A stretch of DNA of 64,000 nt from Streptococcus parasanguinis CC87K (GTDB lineage Bacteria > Bacillota > Bacilli > Lactobacillales > Streptococcaceae): NCBI RefSeq assembly GCF_000507765.1, contig NZ_KI669401.1, forward strand, positions 766,742 to 830,741, in the 5' to 3' direction. The notes below the pieces were generated by a model, which had not been told where the DNA came from, did not search any database, and saw nothing but the letters and a program-made list of their open reading frames with translations. Every line of letters begins with the position of its first letter. The stretch's first letter is position 1. This document shows positions 29,074-38,563 of the stretch, one piece after another. A program made the translations under genes and the position numbers.

Positions 29074-30450
29074 TTATTCGACATCCACCAAAAGTTCCTT
29101 TGGTTTCTTATGCAAGAGCCATTGTGAAGAAAGGATGGATACGAGAATCAAGAGGAGGCCACCAACCAAGACAACCACCAGCAGTTGGCTCGGTTGGATG
29201 TCCATATGGAGGTCTGTCAGGGTCTTACTGAAGCTTTCTGCCTCAGCTCCACCACCAAGGTTGGCTGCAGAGGATTCTTGAGCCATTTGTTTGGCAATGC
29301 CACTGGTTACGTTCTTAAGCACCGTATCTCCCACTCCTTTGGCAAGAAGTCCTGCGACTCCATAGGAGAGGAGGAAGGCTGGGATGGAGATCATGACTAA
29401 TTCTGCCACGAATTGTCCCGCAATCTGTACCTTAGAAAGTCCTAGAGCCAATAAGATTCCCACTTCTCTGCGACGGGCATTGAGCCACAAGACGAGGAGA
29501 AGGGTGAGAAGCAAGCTAGCAAAGATAAGGCTACCGATAAACAAGTAGTCCGCCACTTGGAACATGCTGCTGATGGATTTTTGCAAGGCTGGGTAGTTGG
29601 AAGAGCTCTTAACCAGGTCATAGAGGTTCCAGTCAATATCGAGTGCTTTGATTTTTTCGATCAAGGCATCCAGGTCCTGATCCCCTTTGGCAAAGAAGGT
29701 TGCATCCTCATAGGTAGCTGTTTGGACAGTATTGCCATAGAGTTTAGCAGCTGTATCCAGGTCAGAAATGAGGGTATCTTCATACAATTCTTGTGCGTAA
29801 GTTAGAGGAGCTTGGTTCTTCCCTGAGAACAAGCCCTTGATGGTCACTTCGACAGTTTCATTGGCCCCTTTTTCATTGTCAGCATCGTAGAGATTGGACT
29901 TGAGACGCACCTTATCGCCCACCTTAAGCCCATTCTTTTTCGCCAAATCTTCGTGCATGAGGATTTGGTTTTTGTCCTTATCCGTCAGATGCTCCCCTTG
30001 GACCAGTTTGTAAGCCCCAGAGACAAATTTATCTTCTTTTGAAGAGTCATTGACCCCCGTCACCATCAGGGTGTTTTTAAAGTATTTGGCCCGCTCTGGA
30101 GATTGATTTTGCAGGGTTTCTTCAGTCTCAATGATCTCGTGGTCTAGGATATCCGCGATGGCATTGATCCGCTTGATGGAGGAGGTGATTCCCTCTACCT
30201 GGCTGATTTTTTCGATATCTTCTCCTCTGAGATTCCCAGCTCCCCGAGGGGTTCCTGGATTGGTCCTGCGGTTGATCTGCATGGAGAAGCTATTGGTAAT
30301 GGATCCCAGGCTTTCCGATGAAGCTTTTTGGGTCGCTCCCTTCATGGAGAGTCCGATCAGGCTCAAGGTCCCCATGAGGAGAATGATGGCAAAGAGCAAG
30401 AGAGACTTGGGCCATTTACGTGTGATATAAGCAAAAGCATTTCGCAACAT
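29074..30450 (-). CDS. vex3: ABC permease Vex3
   Basis: 458 residues, against about 459 for pneumococcal Vex3. An N-terminal helix (about 17-37), a large extracellular MacB-like domain and three C-terminal helices ending in the KPKELLVDVE tail. It is an FtsX-family permease, partner of Vex1 and powered by Vex2. AAGGAGGG precedes the ATG. The pneumococcal system was linked to export of a small peptide; no such peptide gene is seen here. Confidence 0.85.
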   Translation of the reverse strand: MLRNAFAYITRKWPKSLLLFAIILLMGTLSLIGLSMKGATQKASSESLGSITNSFSMQINRRTNPGTPRGAGNLRGEDIEKISQVEGITSSIKRINAIADILDHEIIETEETLQNQSPERAKYFKNTLMVTGVNDSSKEDKFVSGAYKLVQGEHLTDKDKNQILMHEDLAKKNGLKVGDKVRLKSNLYDADNEKGANETVEVTIKGLFSGKNQAPLTYAQELYEDTLISDLDTAAKLYGNTVQTATYEDATFFAKGDQDLDALIEKIKALDIDWNLYDLVKSSSNYPALQKSISSMFQVADYLFIGSLIFASLLLTLLLVLWLNARRREVGILLALGLSKVQIAGQFVAELVMISIPAFLLSYGVAGLLAKGVGDTVLKNVTSGIAKQMAQESSAANLGGGAEAESFSKTLTDLHMDIQPSQLLVVVLVGGLLLILVSILSSQWLLHKKPKELLVDVE

Positions 30451-30462
30451 AGCATTCCCTCC

Positions 30463-31095
30463 TTACTTGCTCTTCTCGACAAGGCTACGGCGACTCAATT
30501 CCAAGACCACATCGGAGGCCTCCGCCACTTCCTTACTGTGTGTGACGACGATGACACATTTTTGGCGTTCCTTGGCCAGTTTTTTTAAAATGGCAATGAT
30601 GTCACCAGCTGTCTGTTCGTCAAGGTTTCCAGTCGGCTCATCTGCCAAGATGACAGGTGCTTCTGAAACGAGCGCACGCGCAATGGCCACCCGCTGTTGC
30701 TGCCCTCCAGATAGTTGCAGGACATTGCGTTTGATTTGCGTTTCGTCCAGCCCCAATTCCAAGAGAATGTCTTTCCCAGCTTGTTTGTTGACCAGGCGGA
30801 CATTTTCCAGTGGTGTCAAATAATCAATCAAATTATAATTCTGAAAGACCAGGGAGACATGATGCTTGCGGTGGTAGCTAGACCCTTTGGTCTGGATGTC
30901 CTCCCCATCAAAGAGAACCTGCCCCTTCTTGGGATTGTCCAGACCAGCCAAGAGGGAGAGGAGGGTCGATTTCCCTGCTCCAGACTGACCGATAATGCTG
31001 TAAAATGTCCCATTTTTGAACTGATAGTTCACGTCTGAGAAGATCTCTTCTTGGTAACTTTGGTAGCTATAGGATACATGTTTGAGTTCTAACAT
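30463..31095 (-). CDS. vex2: ABC ATPase Vex2
   Basis: 210 residues, slightly shorter than the typical 215. Walker A GQSGAGKST at 36-44, the signature LSGGQQQRVAIA near 128 and Walker B VILADEPTGNLD near 150. It lies between the two permease genes, 12 bp before vex3. It hydrolyses ATP at the cytoplasmic face of the Vex complex. Confidence 0.88.
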   Translation of the reverse strand: MLELKHVSYSYQSYQEEIFSDVNYQFKNGTFYSIIGQSGAGKSTLLSLLAGLDNPKKGQVLFDGEDIQTKGSSYHRKHHVSLVFQNYNLIDYLTPLENVRLVNKQAGKDILLELGLDETQIKRNVLQLSGGQQQRVAIARALVSEAPVILADEPTGNLDEQTAGDIIAILKKLAKERQKCVIVVTHSKEVAEASDVVLELSRRSLVEKSK

Positions 31096-31110
31096 AGGTG
31101 TTATTTCTCC

Positions 31111-32373
31111 TTAACTCATTTTTGTTAATATTTCTTTTGGACTCTTGCGCCAGATCAAGCTGGTGGTTGCACCGAGCGACAGAAGGATCAAGCACAAGAG
31201 GCTAGCATAGGCGATTCCTAAGGAAAGGCCTTGAGGGATTTGGTTGAGCAAGTCTAGGGTCTGCTGTTGACCGGTCTGTCCGACAAACTGCTCTAAGAAA
31301 CGATGGCTGACCATCCGCCCGATGAGAAAGGCTGGGATCACTGCTAATAAGGATACCAGCACCACTTCCAAGAGGAACTGTCTAAAGATCCGGCCCTTGC
31401 TCTTCCCAATGGATAAGAGGACGCCGATTTCGTGGATCCGCTCCCGTGTCCAGAGACTGAGTAAGAGCGATAGGGCACCGGCTCCTGTCACTAGGAGGAC
31501 GATCATCATGATCCGTACCAGGCCTTCTAGGGTCTGAGAGGATTCCTTCATCTGGTCAAAGGCCTTGCGATCTTCGACCACGCGCAGAGACTGCCAATCC
31601 AGATCCAAGCTTTTGACTTGCTTCAAGAGGGCATCGATTTTCTCAGGATCTTTGACCCCAAAGGTGACCTGGGTCACTTCTTGCTGACTGAGTCCTAGAA
31701 GTTTAGTCGCATCCTCATAAGGGAGGTAGACTTGGTTTTCACTCAGATCAGAGGTCATTCCTGTGAATTTTTCCTGTTTCTTACCTGAAAAGATGCCAAC
31801 GATTTTAAAGGTATGCTCTTTGGCTGGAGTCTCTCCCATCTGAAAGCTGGATAAGGTCAAGGAATCTCCGACCTTTAGCTTGTTCTTCTTAGCCAACTCT
31901 TGGTGGATCAAGATCTGCCCGCGAGCCTTGTCGGATAAGTGCTTGCCTTGCACCAGTTGAAAACTGCCACTGCGGAAATCTAGGTGCTGGTCTGTCTTCT
32001 GGGTAAAAACAGCGCCTAGCGCTTGCTTAGCTTCCTGACCCAAATCATCCCGCTCTACCGACTGCTGCCCAGTCACCGCTTCTTTACCAAGAATACGAAC
32101 GGGACTTTCATATTGAGGAACCATGGCTCCCACCCCAGCTAGCTGCTGCACCTTTTTAGCCTCCTTCAGTGCAAAGGGAGTAGCCCCCTGCTTACTGGTC
32201 AGGGCAAAGCTGGTCCCAGCCGACTGTTTGATATGGTCCTCCAACCTTTCTCCCACTTGCATCAGTGAAAAACAGAAATACAAGCAAGAAAGGATCAAGA
32301 GGAGAATCAGAAAGAGGACCAGATTCCTCGTTCTTTTTCGAGAAATATAGGCGATTGCCTGTTGTAAGAGCAT
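31111..32373 (-). CDS. vex1: ABC permease Vex1
   Basis: 420 residues from the ATG at 32373, preceded by GGAGGG; the frame can be extended to 32400 but the extension contains the ribosome site. An N-terminal helix (about 16-36), an extracellular domain and three C-terminal helices form an FtsX-type permease, and RRTRNLVLF-like basic residues flank the first helix. A minus-strand TATAAT at 32445-32440 may be the operon promoter, and a cre-like TGTGGACGCTTTCA lies at 32411. Confidence 0.85.
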   Translation of the reverse strand: MLLQQAIAYISRKRTRNLVLFLILLLILSCLYFCFSLMQVGERLEDHIKQSAGTSFALTSKQGATPFALKEAKKVQQLAGVGAMVPQYESPVRILGKEAVTGQQSVERDDLGQEAKQALGAVFTQKTDQHLDFRSGSFQLVQGKHLSDKARGQILIHQELAKKNKLKVGDSLTLSSFQMGETPAKEHTFKIVGIFSGKKQEKFTGMTSDLSENQVYLPYEDATKLLGLSQQEVTQVTFGVKDPEKIDALLKQVKSLDLDWQSLRVVEDRKAFDQMKESSQTLEGLVRIMMIVLLVTGAGALSLLLSLWTRERIHEIGVLLSIGKSKGRIFRQFLLEVVLVSLLAVIPAFLIGRMVSHRFLEQFVGQTGQQQTLDLLNQIPQGLSLGIAYASLLCLILLSLGATTSLIWRKSPKEILTKMS

Positions 32374-32410
32374 GATCTTACCCTCCATTTCAAAGCCCAC
32401 GACAATGCAA

Positions 32411-32424
32411 TGTGGACGCTTTCA
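32411..32424. promoter_or_regulatory. Weak cre-like site upstream of vex1
   Basis: TGTGGACGCTTTCA keeps the central CG and TCA end of a cre but departs from the consensus at two positions. It lies between the putative -10 box and the vex1 start. Confidence 0.3.
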
Positions 32425-32555
32425 TCATTTGTTGCTTTCATTATAGAGGAGAAATGTGAAATGTTTATGAAATAGAAAAAGTTTCCTAAATTTTCTAGGA
32501 AACTATATTCGATTTAAATAATATTCCGTAAAACATACGCCCCACTTGCTTGACT

Positions 32556-33194
32556 TTATTTTTCAAAGACTCCTCCTTTTTGGATCCTTGAAAAGATCTG
32601 ATCGGTCAGTCGAACATTCAAGAAGCTCCAAAGAGCAAAACCACCAAAGGTAAAGAGATAAATAGCTGTCAGTAACCGTTCCGGACTACTAAGACTGATA
32701 TAAACTACTGCCAAATTGAAGAAGACAAGAAAGATGGTTTGAACAGGATTTAAGAGAGCAATGAGGAAACTATTCAGACAGACCTTTCTTGTAGGATCTT
32801 CAAAGAGGCCGATATAAGGGAAGATCAAGGTCATCCCTCCACATAGAAGGACGATAAAGGGAAGCAAGATCCAAATCCCATACTCACTTAAGAAGGCTGT
32901 ATTTGAAAAAAGACAGTAATCCAAATAAAGAAGGGATGATAAGCCTAGACAAGTCAGCCAAATCACCGTTGCTTGCTTGAAATTAGCTCGAAAGAGACGG
33001 AAAAAATGAAAGACGAGATCCGTATCTTCTCCTTTCAACAAGCGGTGCCACATGGTTGCTAAAGCCGTAAGCGATGCACCGATCGTGAGAATCGGAAGGC
33101 AGCAAACGATAAACAAGGTGTTCAAGATAATGATGTCTGTCAACCGGGTCAAGGTCTTGACCAAGCGTCCATCCAATGAAAATAATTTTTGCAT
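32556..33194 (-). CDS. YesL/DUF624-family membrane protein
   Basis: 212 residues from the ATG at 33194, preceded by AAGGAGAAG; a longer frame to 33215 would include this site. About five transmembrane helices, and a first helix with LNTLFIVCCLPILTIGASLTA characteristic of DUF624/YesL. The molecular role of YesL is unknown, but it commonly accompanies LplABC-type transporters and YesMN regulators, exactly as here. It is the last gene of the operon that starts at 36700. Confidence 0.8.
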   Translation of the reverse strand: MQKLFSLDGRLVKTLTRLTDIIILNTLFIVCCLPILTIGASLTALATMWHRLLKGEDTDLVFHFFRLFRANFKQATVIWLTCLGLSSLLYLDYCLFSNTAFLSEYGIWILLPFIVLLCGGMTLIFPYIGLFEDPTRKVCLNSFLIALLNPVQTIFLVFFNLAVVYISLSSPERLLTAIYLFTFGGFALWSFLNVRLTDQIFSRIQKGGVFEK

Positions 33195-33298
33195 CTTCTT
33201 CTCCTTGTTCTTCATCCCAATTTCTGCTACTTCCTCTAGGGAAGCACTCAGGGGCTCTACGCCCCTGAGTTACTTACTTGAATCCATTTAGACCCCTG

Positions 33299-34861
33299 TT
33301 ACTTCACTTCTTTTTGGTAACGATCATAGGCATCCTGTTGAATCTTCATAAAGTCATCAATGCCCATCTTCTTCAAGGTTGCTTTGTAATCATCCCATTC
33401 TTTTTCAATGCCCCCTTCTACTACCCATTTAGAAGCTTGTTGGGTAACATAGGAGTTGATATCTACATAAATAGAGGACAATTTGTTCAATTCTTCTTGA
33501 GAGTAGATGACATTTGGATATGCTGGCAAAGCGTATTGTTTCAATTCTTTGTCCATCTTCAATTTGAGGCCATCACCCTGTGTTTGGTCAATGTCGACAT
33601 GACTATTGATATCATCTGACACATATTTTGGTCCAAAGTCACGAAGGGAATTGATCCAAGCCCATTCATCGGCAGATTTACCATCTTTTGGAGCCAAAAC
33701 CTTGTACTTGTCACCATCTTTTTCAGTCGCAATACCAAAGGAGCCATAGAAGTTTTGAATGCTGGCATCATCCGTGTAAAATTTATCCAACCATTTGAGC
33801 AATTTTGCAGGGTCCTTGCACTTATTCGTGATCAGGATTTCATTGCGTCCATAGTTCAAATGATCCGGGTCAGAAATGACATATTGTTTACCATCAGGGC
33901 CTTTCAATGCTGGGAGAGGAGCATATTCGCTGGCATGTTGGCCAAAGGTTGCATCTGCTGTCCAACCACTTGACACACCGACACGCGCCACACCCTTGTC
34001 CATCCGTTTGGCAACAGACATGGAGGTATCTTCTGTAAAGAGTTCAGGGTCGATCAAGCCTTTCTTGTAGGCTTCATGCATCGCCGCTATCCCTTGTTTA
34101 TAACTTTCTTCCGTCCGGAGGTAGACCGGTTTGCCATCTTTGACGGACATTTCATAGGTATTATCTCCACCCAGACGGTTGTTGAATGGCAAGATATAAG
34201 AGAAGGTCGGATCAAAGTTACCAGAGCCAAATGGAATTTCATCATTGACATCGCCGTTGCCATTGGCATCCTTGTCCTTGAAGGCTTGTAAAACAGTCAC
34301 CAATTCATCATAGGTTTCCGGCATCTTCAAGCCAAGGTTGTCCAACCATTTCTTATTAATAAAGAGCTGGTTGCCGACGATTGGCCGCATTGGCAATTTC
34401 TTAGGCAGGCTGTAAATATGACCATCAGGGTTGGTCACCATGGCTTTTAATTTCGGTTCTTTTTCAAAGGCCTTGTTCAAATTTGGCATATTATCCTTGA
34501 TCAAGTCTTCCAATGGAATGAACATATTTTGGTTCTGAGCGATTTCAGAATCCGTGAATGCATTGGATCCCAAGAAAGCGTCTGGTAAATCTCCACTGGC
34601 TACAAGGACAGATTTCTTATCAGACCAGTCTGCAGCCACCATGGTATCCCATTTGATCTTGATACCTGATTCCTTGGCTGAATCATCTAGAAAACCTTTG
34701 TGATAGTCTTCCCCCCAATCCGACCAACGAACGGTCGTGATCTTGAAGGTATTTCCATCATTCTTGTCATTGCTTGATTTATTTGTGGAAGCTCCACAAG
34801 CCGTCAAGCCAGCTAAAGCAGCTGCTCCAAGGAGCAGATAGGCAAATTTCCTGTTTTTCAT
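33299..34861 (-). CDS. LplA-type sugar-binding lipoprotein
   Basis: 520 residues. The lipobox LAGLTAC puts the lipid-modified Cys at 22. Longer than MsmE, it belongs to the LplA/YtcQ/AlgQ class of solute-binding proteins. A calcium-type loop DKDANGNGDVNDE at about 196-208 is typical of that class. It sits 9 bp downstream of a permease gene. No glycoside hydrolase is nearby, so the substrate is unclear; complex host or plant oligosaccharides are usual for this class. Confidence 0.87.
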   Translation of the reverse strand: MKNRKFAYLLLGAAALAGLTACGASTNKSSNDKNDGNTFKITTVRWSDWGEDYHKGFLDDSAKESGIKIKWDTMVAADWSDKKSVLVASGDLPDAFLGSNAFTDSEIAQNQNMFIPLEDLIKDNMPNLNKAFEKEPKLKAMVTNPDGHIYSLPKKLPMRPIVGNQLFINKKWLDNLGLKMPETYDELVTVLQAFKDKDANGNGDVNDEIPFGSGNFDPTFSYILPFNNRLGGDNTYEMSVKDGKPVYLRTEESYKQGIAAMHEAYKKGLIDPELFTEDTSMSVAKRMDKGVARVGVSSGWTADATFGQHASEYAPLPALKGPDGKQYVISDPDHLNYGRNEILITNKCKDPAKLLKWLDKFYTDDASIQNFYGSFGIATEKDGDKYKVLAPKDGKSADEWAWINSLRDFGPKYVSDDINSHVDIDQTQGDGLKLKMDKELKQYALPAYPNVIYSQEELNKLSSIYVDINSYVTQQASKWVVEGGIEKEWDDYKATLKKMGIDDFMKIQQDAYDRYQKEVK

Positions 34862-34870
34862 GATCTTCTC

Positions 34871-35767
34871 CTATTCTTTCAAGGCCCCTATCATGACACC
34901 TTGATTAAAGTATTTTTGGACGAATGGATACAGCATCATAATCGGTGCTGTTGAGATAACGATGGCTGCATATTTCATCATATCAGCCTTGATACGGAGG
35001 TCAGAAGCTACCTCCCCTGTTGCTTGCGATTGCAACATTTGATTACTAATTAAGAGACGGCGCAGGATCAGTTGCAGGGGTTGAAGATTTTCATTTGTCA
35101 AATAAATCAGGGCATTGAACCAAGAATTCCAGATCCCTACTGCTGTCCAAAGTCCAATAACGGCAATAATAGCCTTGGACAAGGGGAGCACGATCTTTCT
35201 GAAGTAATAAATGGTTCCGCAACCATCGATCTGGGCGGCTTCCCACATCCCTTCTGGAATACTATTGTTAAAGAAAGTTCGAGCTACAACGATATTGTAA
35301 GGAGATACTGCAAACGGTACGACCATTACCCAGAAGGTGTCGACCAAGCCCAATTGTTTCACTGTCAAATAAATGGGAATCAAGCCCCCAGAGACAAACA
35401 TGGGAACAATAAAGAAGACACTGACCCATTTCTTAGCAAAGAGGTCCTTTCGCGACAAGGCGTAACCAGCCGGGATATTAATGACCAGGGCAACGATGGT
35501 CCCTACAACCGTGTAGAGGATGGTATTGAGATAGCTCTTTAGAAACAAAGGCTGCTCAATCAAGCGTTGATAGCCATCTAGTCGCCATTCCCTCGGGATA
35601 AACCAAACCTTACCAGTTGCCACATCAGACGGATTACTGAAGGAGGCAATAATGACAAACCACAAAGGGTAGACAATCAACAGAATCAAGCAAATCGCTA
35701 GACCATAGATAAAAATATCAAAGAGGATTTCTGACTTGGTTTTTCTCGCATGTTGAAACAATTTCAC
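34871..35767 (-). CDS. LplC/YtcP-type sugar ABC permease
   Basis: 298 residues, about six helices, with the EAA loop EGMWEAAQIDGCGTIYYFRK in the second half. It is the MalG-type partner of the gene upstream (15 bp away). Together they would carry an oligosaccharide delivered by the 520-residue lipoprotein. As in the msm operon, no ATPase gene is linked. Confidence 0.88.
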   Translation of the reverse strand: MKLFQHARKTKSEILFDIFIYGLAICLILLIVYPLWFVIIASFSNPSDVATGKVWFIPREWRLDGYQRLIEQPLFLKSYLNTILYTVVGTIVALVINIPAGYALSRKDLFAKKWVSVFFIVPMFVSGGLIPIYLTVKQLGLVDTFWVMVVPFAVSPYNIVVARTFFNNSIPEGMWEAAQIDGCGTIYYFRKIVLPLSKAIIAVIGLWTAVGIWNSWFNALIYLTNENLQPLQLILRRLLISNQMLQSQATGEVASDLRIKADMMKYAAIVISTAPIMMLYPFVQKYFNQGVMIGALKE

Positions 35768-35782
35768 AATTTCTCCTCCTTT

Positions 35783-36700
35783 CTAGAACAATCCTGTCTT
35801 GGTATAGCGTTTCGCAAACCAGTTGACCGACAGTAAGATGATCAAGTTGACCAAGGTATTAAAGAGACCGATCGCTGTTGAATAACTATATTGGAAATTA
35901 ATCATCCCCACTTTGTAGACATAGGTCGAAATGATTTCACTTCCTGCCAGATTGAGTGGATTTTGCAAGAGCAAGACCTTTTCAAAACCAACACTGAGTA
36001 GGCTTCCTGCTCTGAGAATCAAGAGAATCATCGTCGTTGGTAACAGTAAGGGTAAGTCAATATGACGGATTTTTTGCAATCGACTCGCCCCGTCCATGGT
36101 CGCTGCCTCATAAAAGGTCGGATCAATGGCCGATAGAGCGGCTAGATAGATGATACTATCCCAACCGATATGTTGCCAGACATCGCTCCAGACATAGACA
36201 CCTGCAAAGCTACCCGGTTTGGATAAGAGAGCAGGCATCTTTAAGCCGACCAATTTGAGGACATTGGCTAACAGTCCACTACTTGGAGAGAGAAAAAGAA
36301 TAATCATCCCACACATGACCATGGTCGAGATAAAATGAGGCAAATAAGTCGTTACTTGAAAGATTTTTTTGAACTTGCCCACACGAATCTGGTTGCAAAT
36401 AATGGCTAGAACAATCGGCAAGGGAAAACCAACCAGAATACTGTAAATAGAAATTTTCAAGGTATTCTTCATGGTTGTCGCAAATTGGAAGGATGAGAAG
36501 AACTGGTTAAAATACTTGAGACCAGCCCAAGGACTTCCAAATATCCCAGTAGCGGGAGAGTAATCTTTAAAAGCGATGACTAGACCCGCCATAGGGATAT
36601 AGGCAAATAAAATCAATAAAATAATCGATGGCAGGAGCAGCACATATAAAGGAATATTTTTCTTAAATTTGCTCTGCTTCGCATTTACTTCGCTTTTCAT
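35783..36700 (-). CDS. LplB/YteP-type sugar ABC permease
   Basis: 305 residues, first gene of the importer operon. AAAAGGAGGG precedes the ATG at 36700. About six helices; the EAA-type loop reads TFYEAATMDGASRLQKIRHI. The basic, hydrophilic N-terminus (KQSKFKKN) and the MAGLVIAFKDYSP segment are typical of LplB. It faces the YesM-type kinase gene across a 195-bp divergent region, suggesting control by that system. Confidence 0.88.
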   Translation of the reverse strand: MKSEVNAKQSKFKKNIPLYVLLLPSIILLILFAYIPMAGLVIAFKDYSPATGIFGSPWAGLKYFNQFFSSFQFATTMKNTLKISIYSILVGFPLPIVLAIICNQIRVGKFKKIFQVTTYLPHFISTMVMCGMIILFLSPSSGLLANVLKLVGLKMPALLSKPGSFAGVYVWSDVWQHIGWDSIIYLAALSAIDPTFYEAATMDGASRLQKIRHIDLPLLLPTTMILLILRAGSLLSVGFEKVLLLQNPLNLAGSEIISTYVYKVGMINFQYSYSTAIGLFNTLVNLIILLSVNWFAKRYTKTGLF

Positions 36701-36868
36701 AAGGCCCTCCTTTTCTTTCTCCTCTATTTTATAGGAATCCTTTCCATCTTTATAGAACTTTTTCGTGCATCTTCATCCACTTTTCCGTTTTCTCCACACA
36801 AAAACATGCACTTTCCCGATTTTTTTTACTTTACTATCGGTTTTGTTCATGAATCCGTTTTCAAATAG

Positions 36869-36877
36869 TGCTATAAT
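36869..36877 (+). promoter_or_regulatory. Extended -10 promoter of the YesMN operon
   Basis: TGCTATAAT, an extended -10 (TATAAT at 36872-36877) 18 bases before the kinase ATG; no -35 box at the proper distance. GTGAGGTG is the ribosome site. Confidence 0.6.
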
Positions 36878-36895
36878 ATATGTGAGGTGCTCATT

Positions 36896-38563
36896 ATGAA
36901 AGCTATTCACAGAAGTACACGAGATCACTCGATTCAATTTTTTTCGCGCCTACTCTTTCTCCTCTTAGTCGTCAATACCTTGATCAACCTTTTGATAGGT
37001 GGGATTAGCCGAAATTTTATTAAACACCAAAACATGCTCCATTTAGAGGACTCGATTCATATCTATGCGGATTCCTTAAATACAGAGCTTCACTCCGTTG
37101 AGCGTTTTATGTACAGTACCATTAGTCACAACGACTATTTGACAGAGCTCAATACCCCGCTTGATTTCACAGATTTTCATGAAAATCTAAAAAAATTGCG
37201 GATCGATTTCACTGAGTTTCAGTACCAGATGGATAGCCCCATTACCTTTTTCATAGAGACAAGAGATATCCCCCATTTTTTTAATGCTTCCAGTCTTCAA
37301 GTGCCCTACCTGGACTATGTACAATTGAAAGATCATCTTAAAACCTATGACAAAGAAACAGACAAGACCAATCAAAAATGGCAACGAATCAGCTTGAACC
37401 AGCATGATTATCTCTTAAAATCCCTCCATTACAAGGGCAAGGCTATCTATGCCATCATTTCTACCCAGGATATTTTAAGACCCTTGCAAAAGCTCAATAT
37501 CGGGAAAAAAGGGCGCTTATCCATCGATCGCCCCAACCAGATCCATGCTACAGATTCTGTCATTCAAGCCGATAGCAATCAAACCCACCTGCCTTTTGAT
37601 CTTTATGTGACAGTCGATTACGGAGACGTTTTCCGTACAAATATCGTACTTGAAACCCTTCTCTCTTTGGTCCCTTTGATCATCGCCGTTCTCTCTACCA
37701 TTCTGATCCTTTATATTCGTCAACGGATGATCCAACCGATGAAACGACTCACCCAGCGTCTTTCTCAGCTAGATGCTGCTTCTACCAAGCTAGATGTGAT
37801 CGAAGACCAAGGAATCTTAGAGATCGACCAGGCCAATCACAAACTCAATCAGGTCCTGATCCATATGAAAGACCTTCAAATTCGAGCCTACCACGCGCAA
37901 CTCAATCTCAAAAAAGTCGAACTCAATTACCTCAAAAATCAAGTCCGACCCCATTTTTACCTCAACATGCTCTCCATGATTCACAGCATGCTCCAAACTA
38001 AGGACTATAAGGAAATCGAGGAGTTGACCAAGGTGACTTCCAACTACTTGCGCCACCTCTTTCAAGCCAATCAAGATTTCAATCGCTTAGCAGATGAAAT
38101 CCAACATATCCGAAATTACCTAGAAATCCAGAAAATCCGCTATGGGGACAGCATCCACTTTGACCTGGACTGGGATCCTGGTCTGAAAGATGCGGCTATT
38201 CCCCCTCTGCTGTTACAAACCTTTGTGGAAAATGCCATCAAACACGGCTTTTCTTTCCAAGATTCCTTCCACATCCAGCTTTCTATTCATGAAGAAGCAA
38301 ACCAACACCTTGCCATTTGCCTTCAGGATAATGGTCCTGGTTTTAGCTCCGCTATCTTACAAGATCTAGCAGAGAAAAAATCCTTAGTCACAGAAGATGG
38401 CCACCACATTGGTTTGACCAATGCACGGGAACGACTAGATCTCCTCTATCCAGACCACTACGTGCTTCAATTTTCAAATGGAACCCAAGGAGGGGCCCGC
38501 ATCCAACTGAGCCTTCCTTATGAACCCTACAAAGGAGACACACATGAATATCCTACTCGTTGA
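36896..38563 (+). CDS. YesM-type sensor histidine kinase
   Basis: 555 residues from the ATG at 36896. Helices at about 14-36 and 255-275 flank a ~215-residue extracellular sensor; a HAMP segment (RQRMIQPMKRL) follows. The kinase is of the LytS/YesM type: His353 in QVRPHFYLNMLSMI and an ATPase domain with VENAIKHGF and DNGPG. It overlaps the regulator gene by 20 bp. It probably senses a sugar, directly or through the LplA-type protein, and induces the divergent importer. Confidence 0.87.
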   Translation: MKAIHRSTRDHSIQFFSRLLFLLLVVNTLINLLIGGISRNFIKHQNMLHLEDSIHIYADSLNTELHSVERFMYSTISHNDYLTELNTPLDFTDFHENLKKLRIDFTEFQYQMDSPITFFIETRDIPHFFNASSLQVPYLDYVQLKDHLKTYDKETDKTNQKWQRISLNQHDYLLKSLHYKGKAIYAIISTQDILRPLQKLNIGKKGRLSIDRPNQIHATDSVIQADSNQTHLPFDLYVTVDYGDVFRTNIVLETLLSLVPLIIAVLSTILILYIRQRMIQPMKRLTQRLSQLDAASTKLDVIEDQGILEIDQANHKLNQVLIHMKDLQIRAYHAQLNLKKVELNYLKNQVRPHFYLNMLSMIHSMLQTKDYKEIEELTKVTSNYLRHLFQANQDFNRLADEIQHIRNYLEIQKIRYGDSIHFDLDWDPGLKDAAIPPLLLQTFVENAIKHGFSFQDSFHIQLSIHEEANQHLAICLQDNGPGFSSAILQDLAEKKSLVTEDGHHIGLTNARERLDLLYPDHYVLQFSNGTQGGARIQLSLPYEPYKGDTHEYPTR

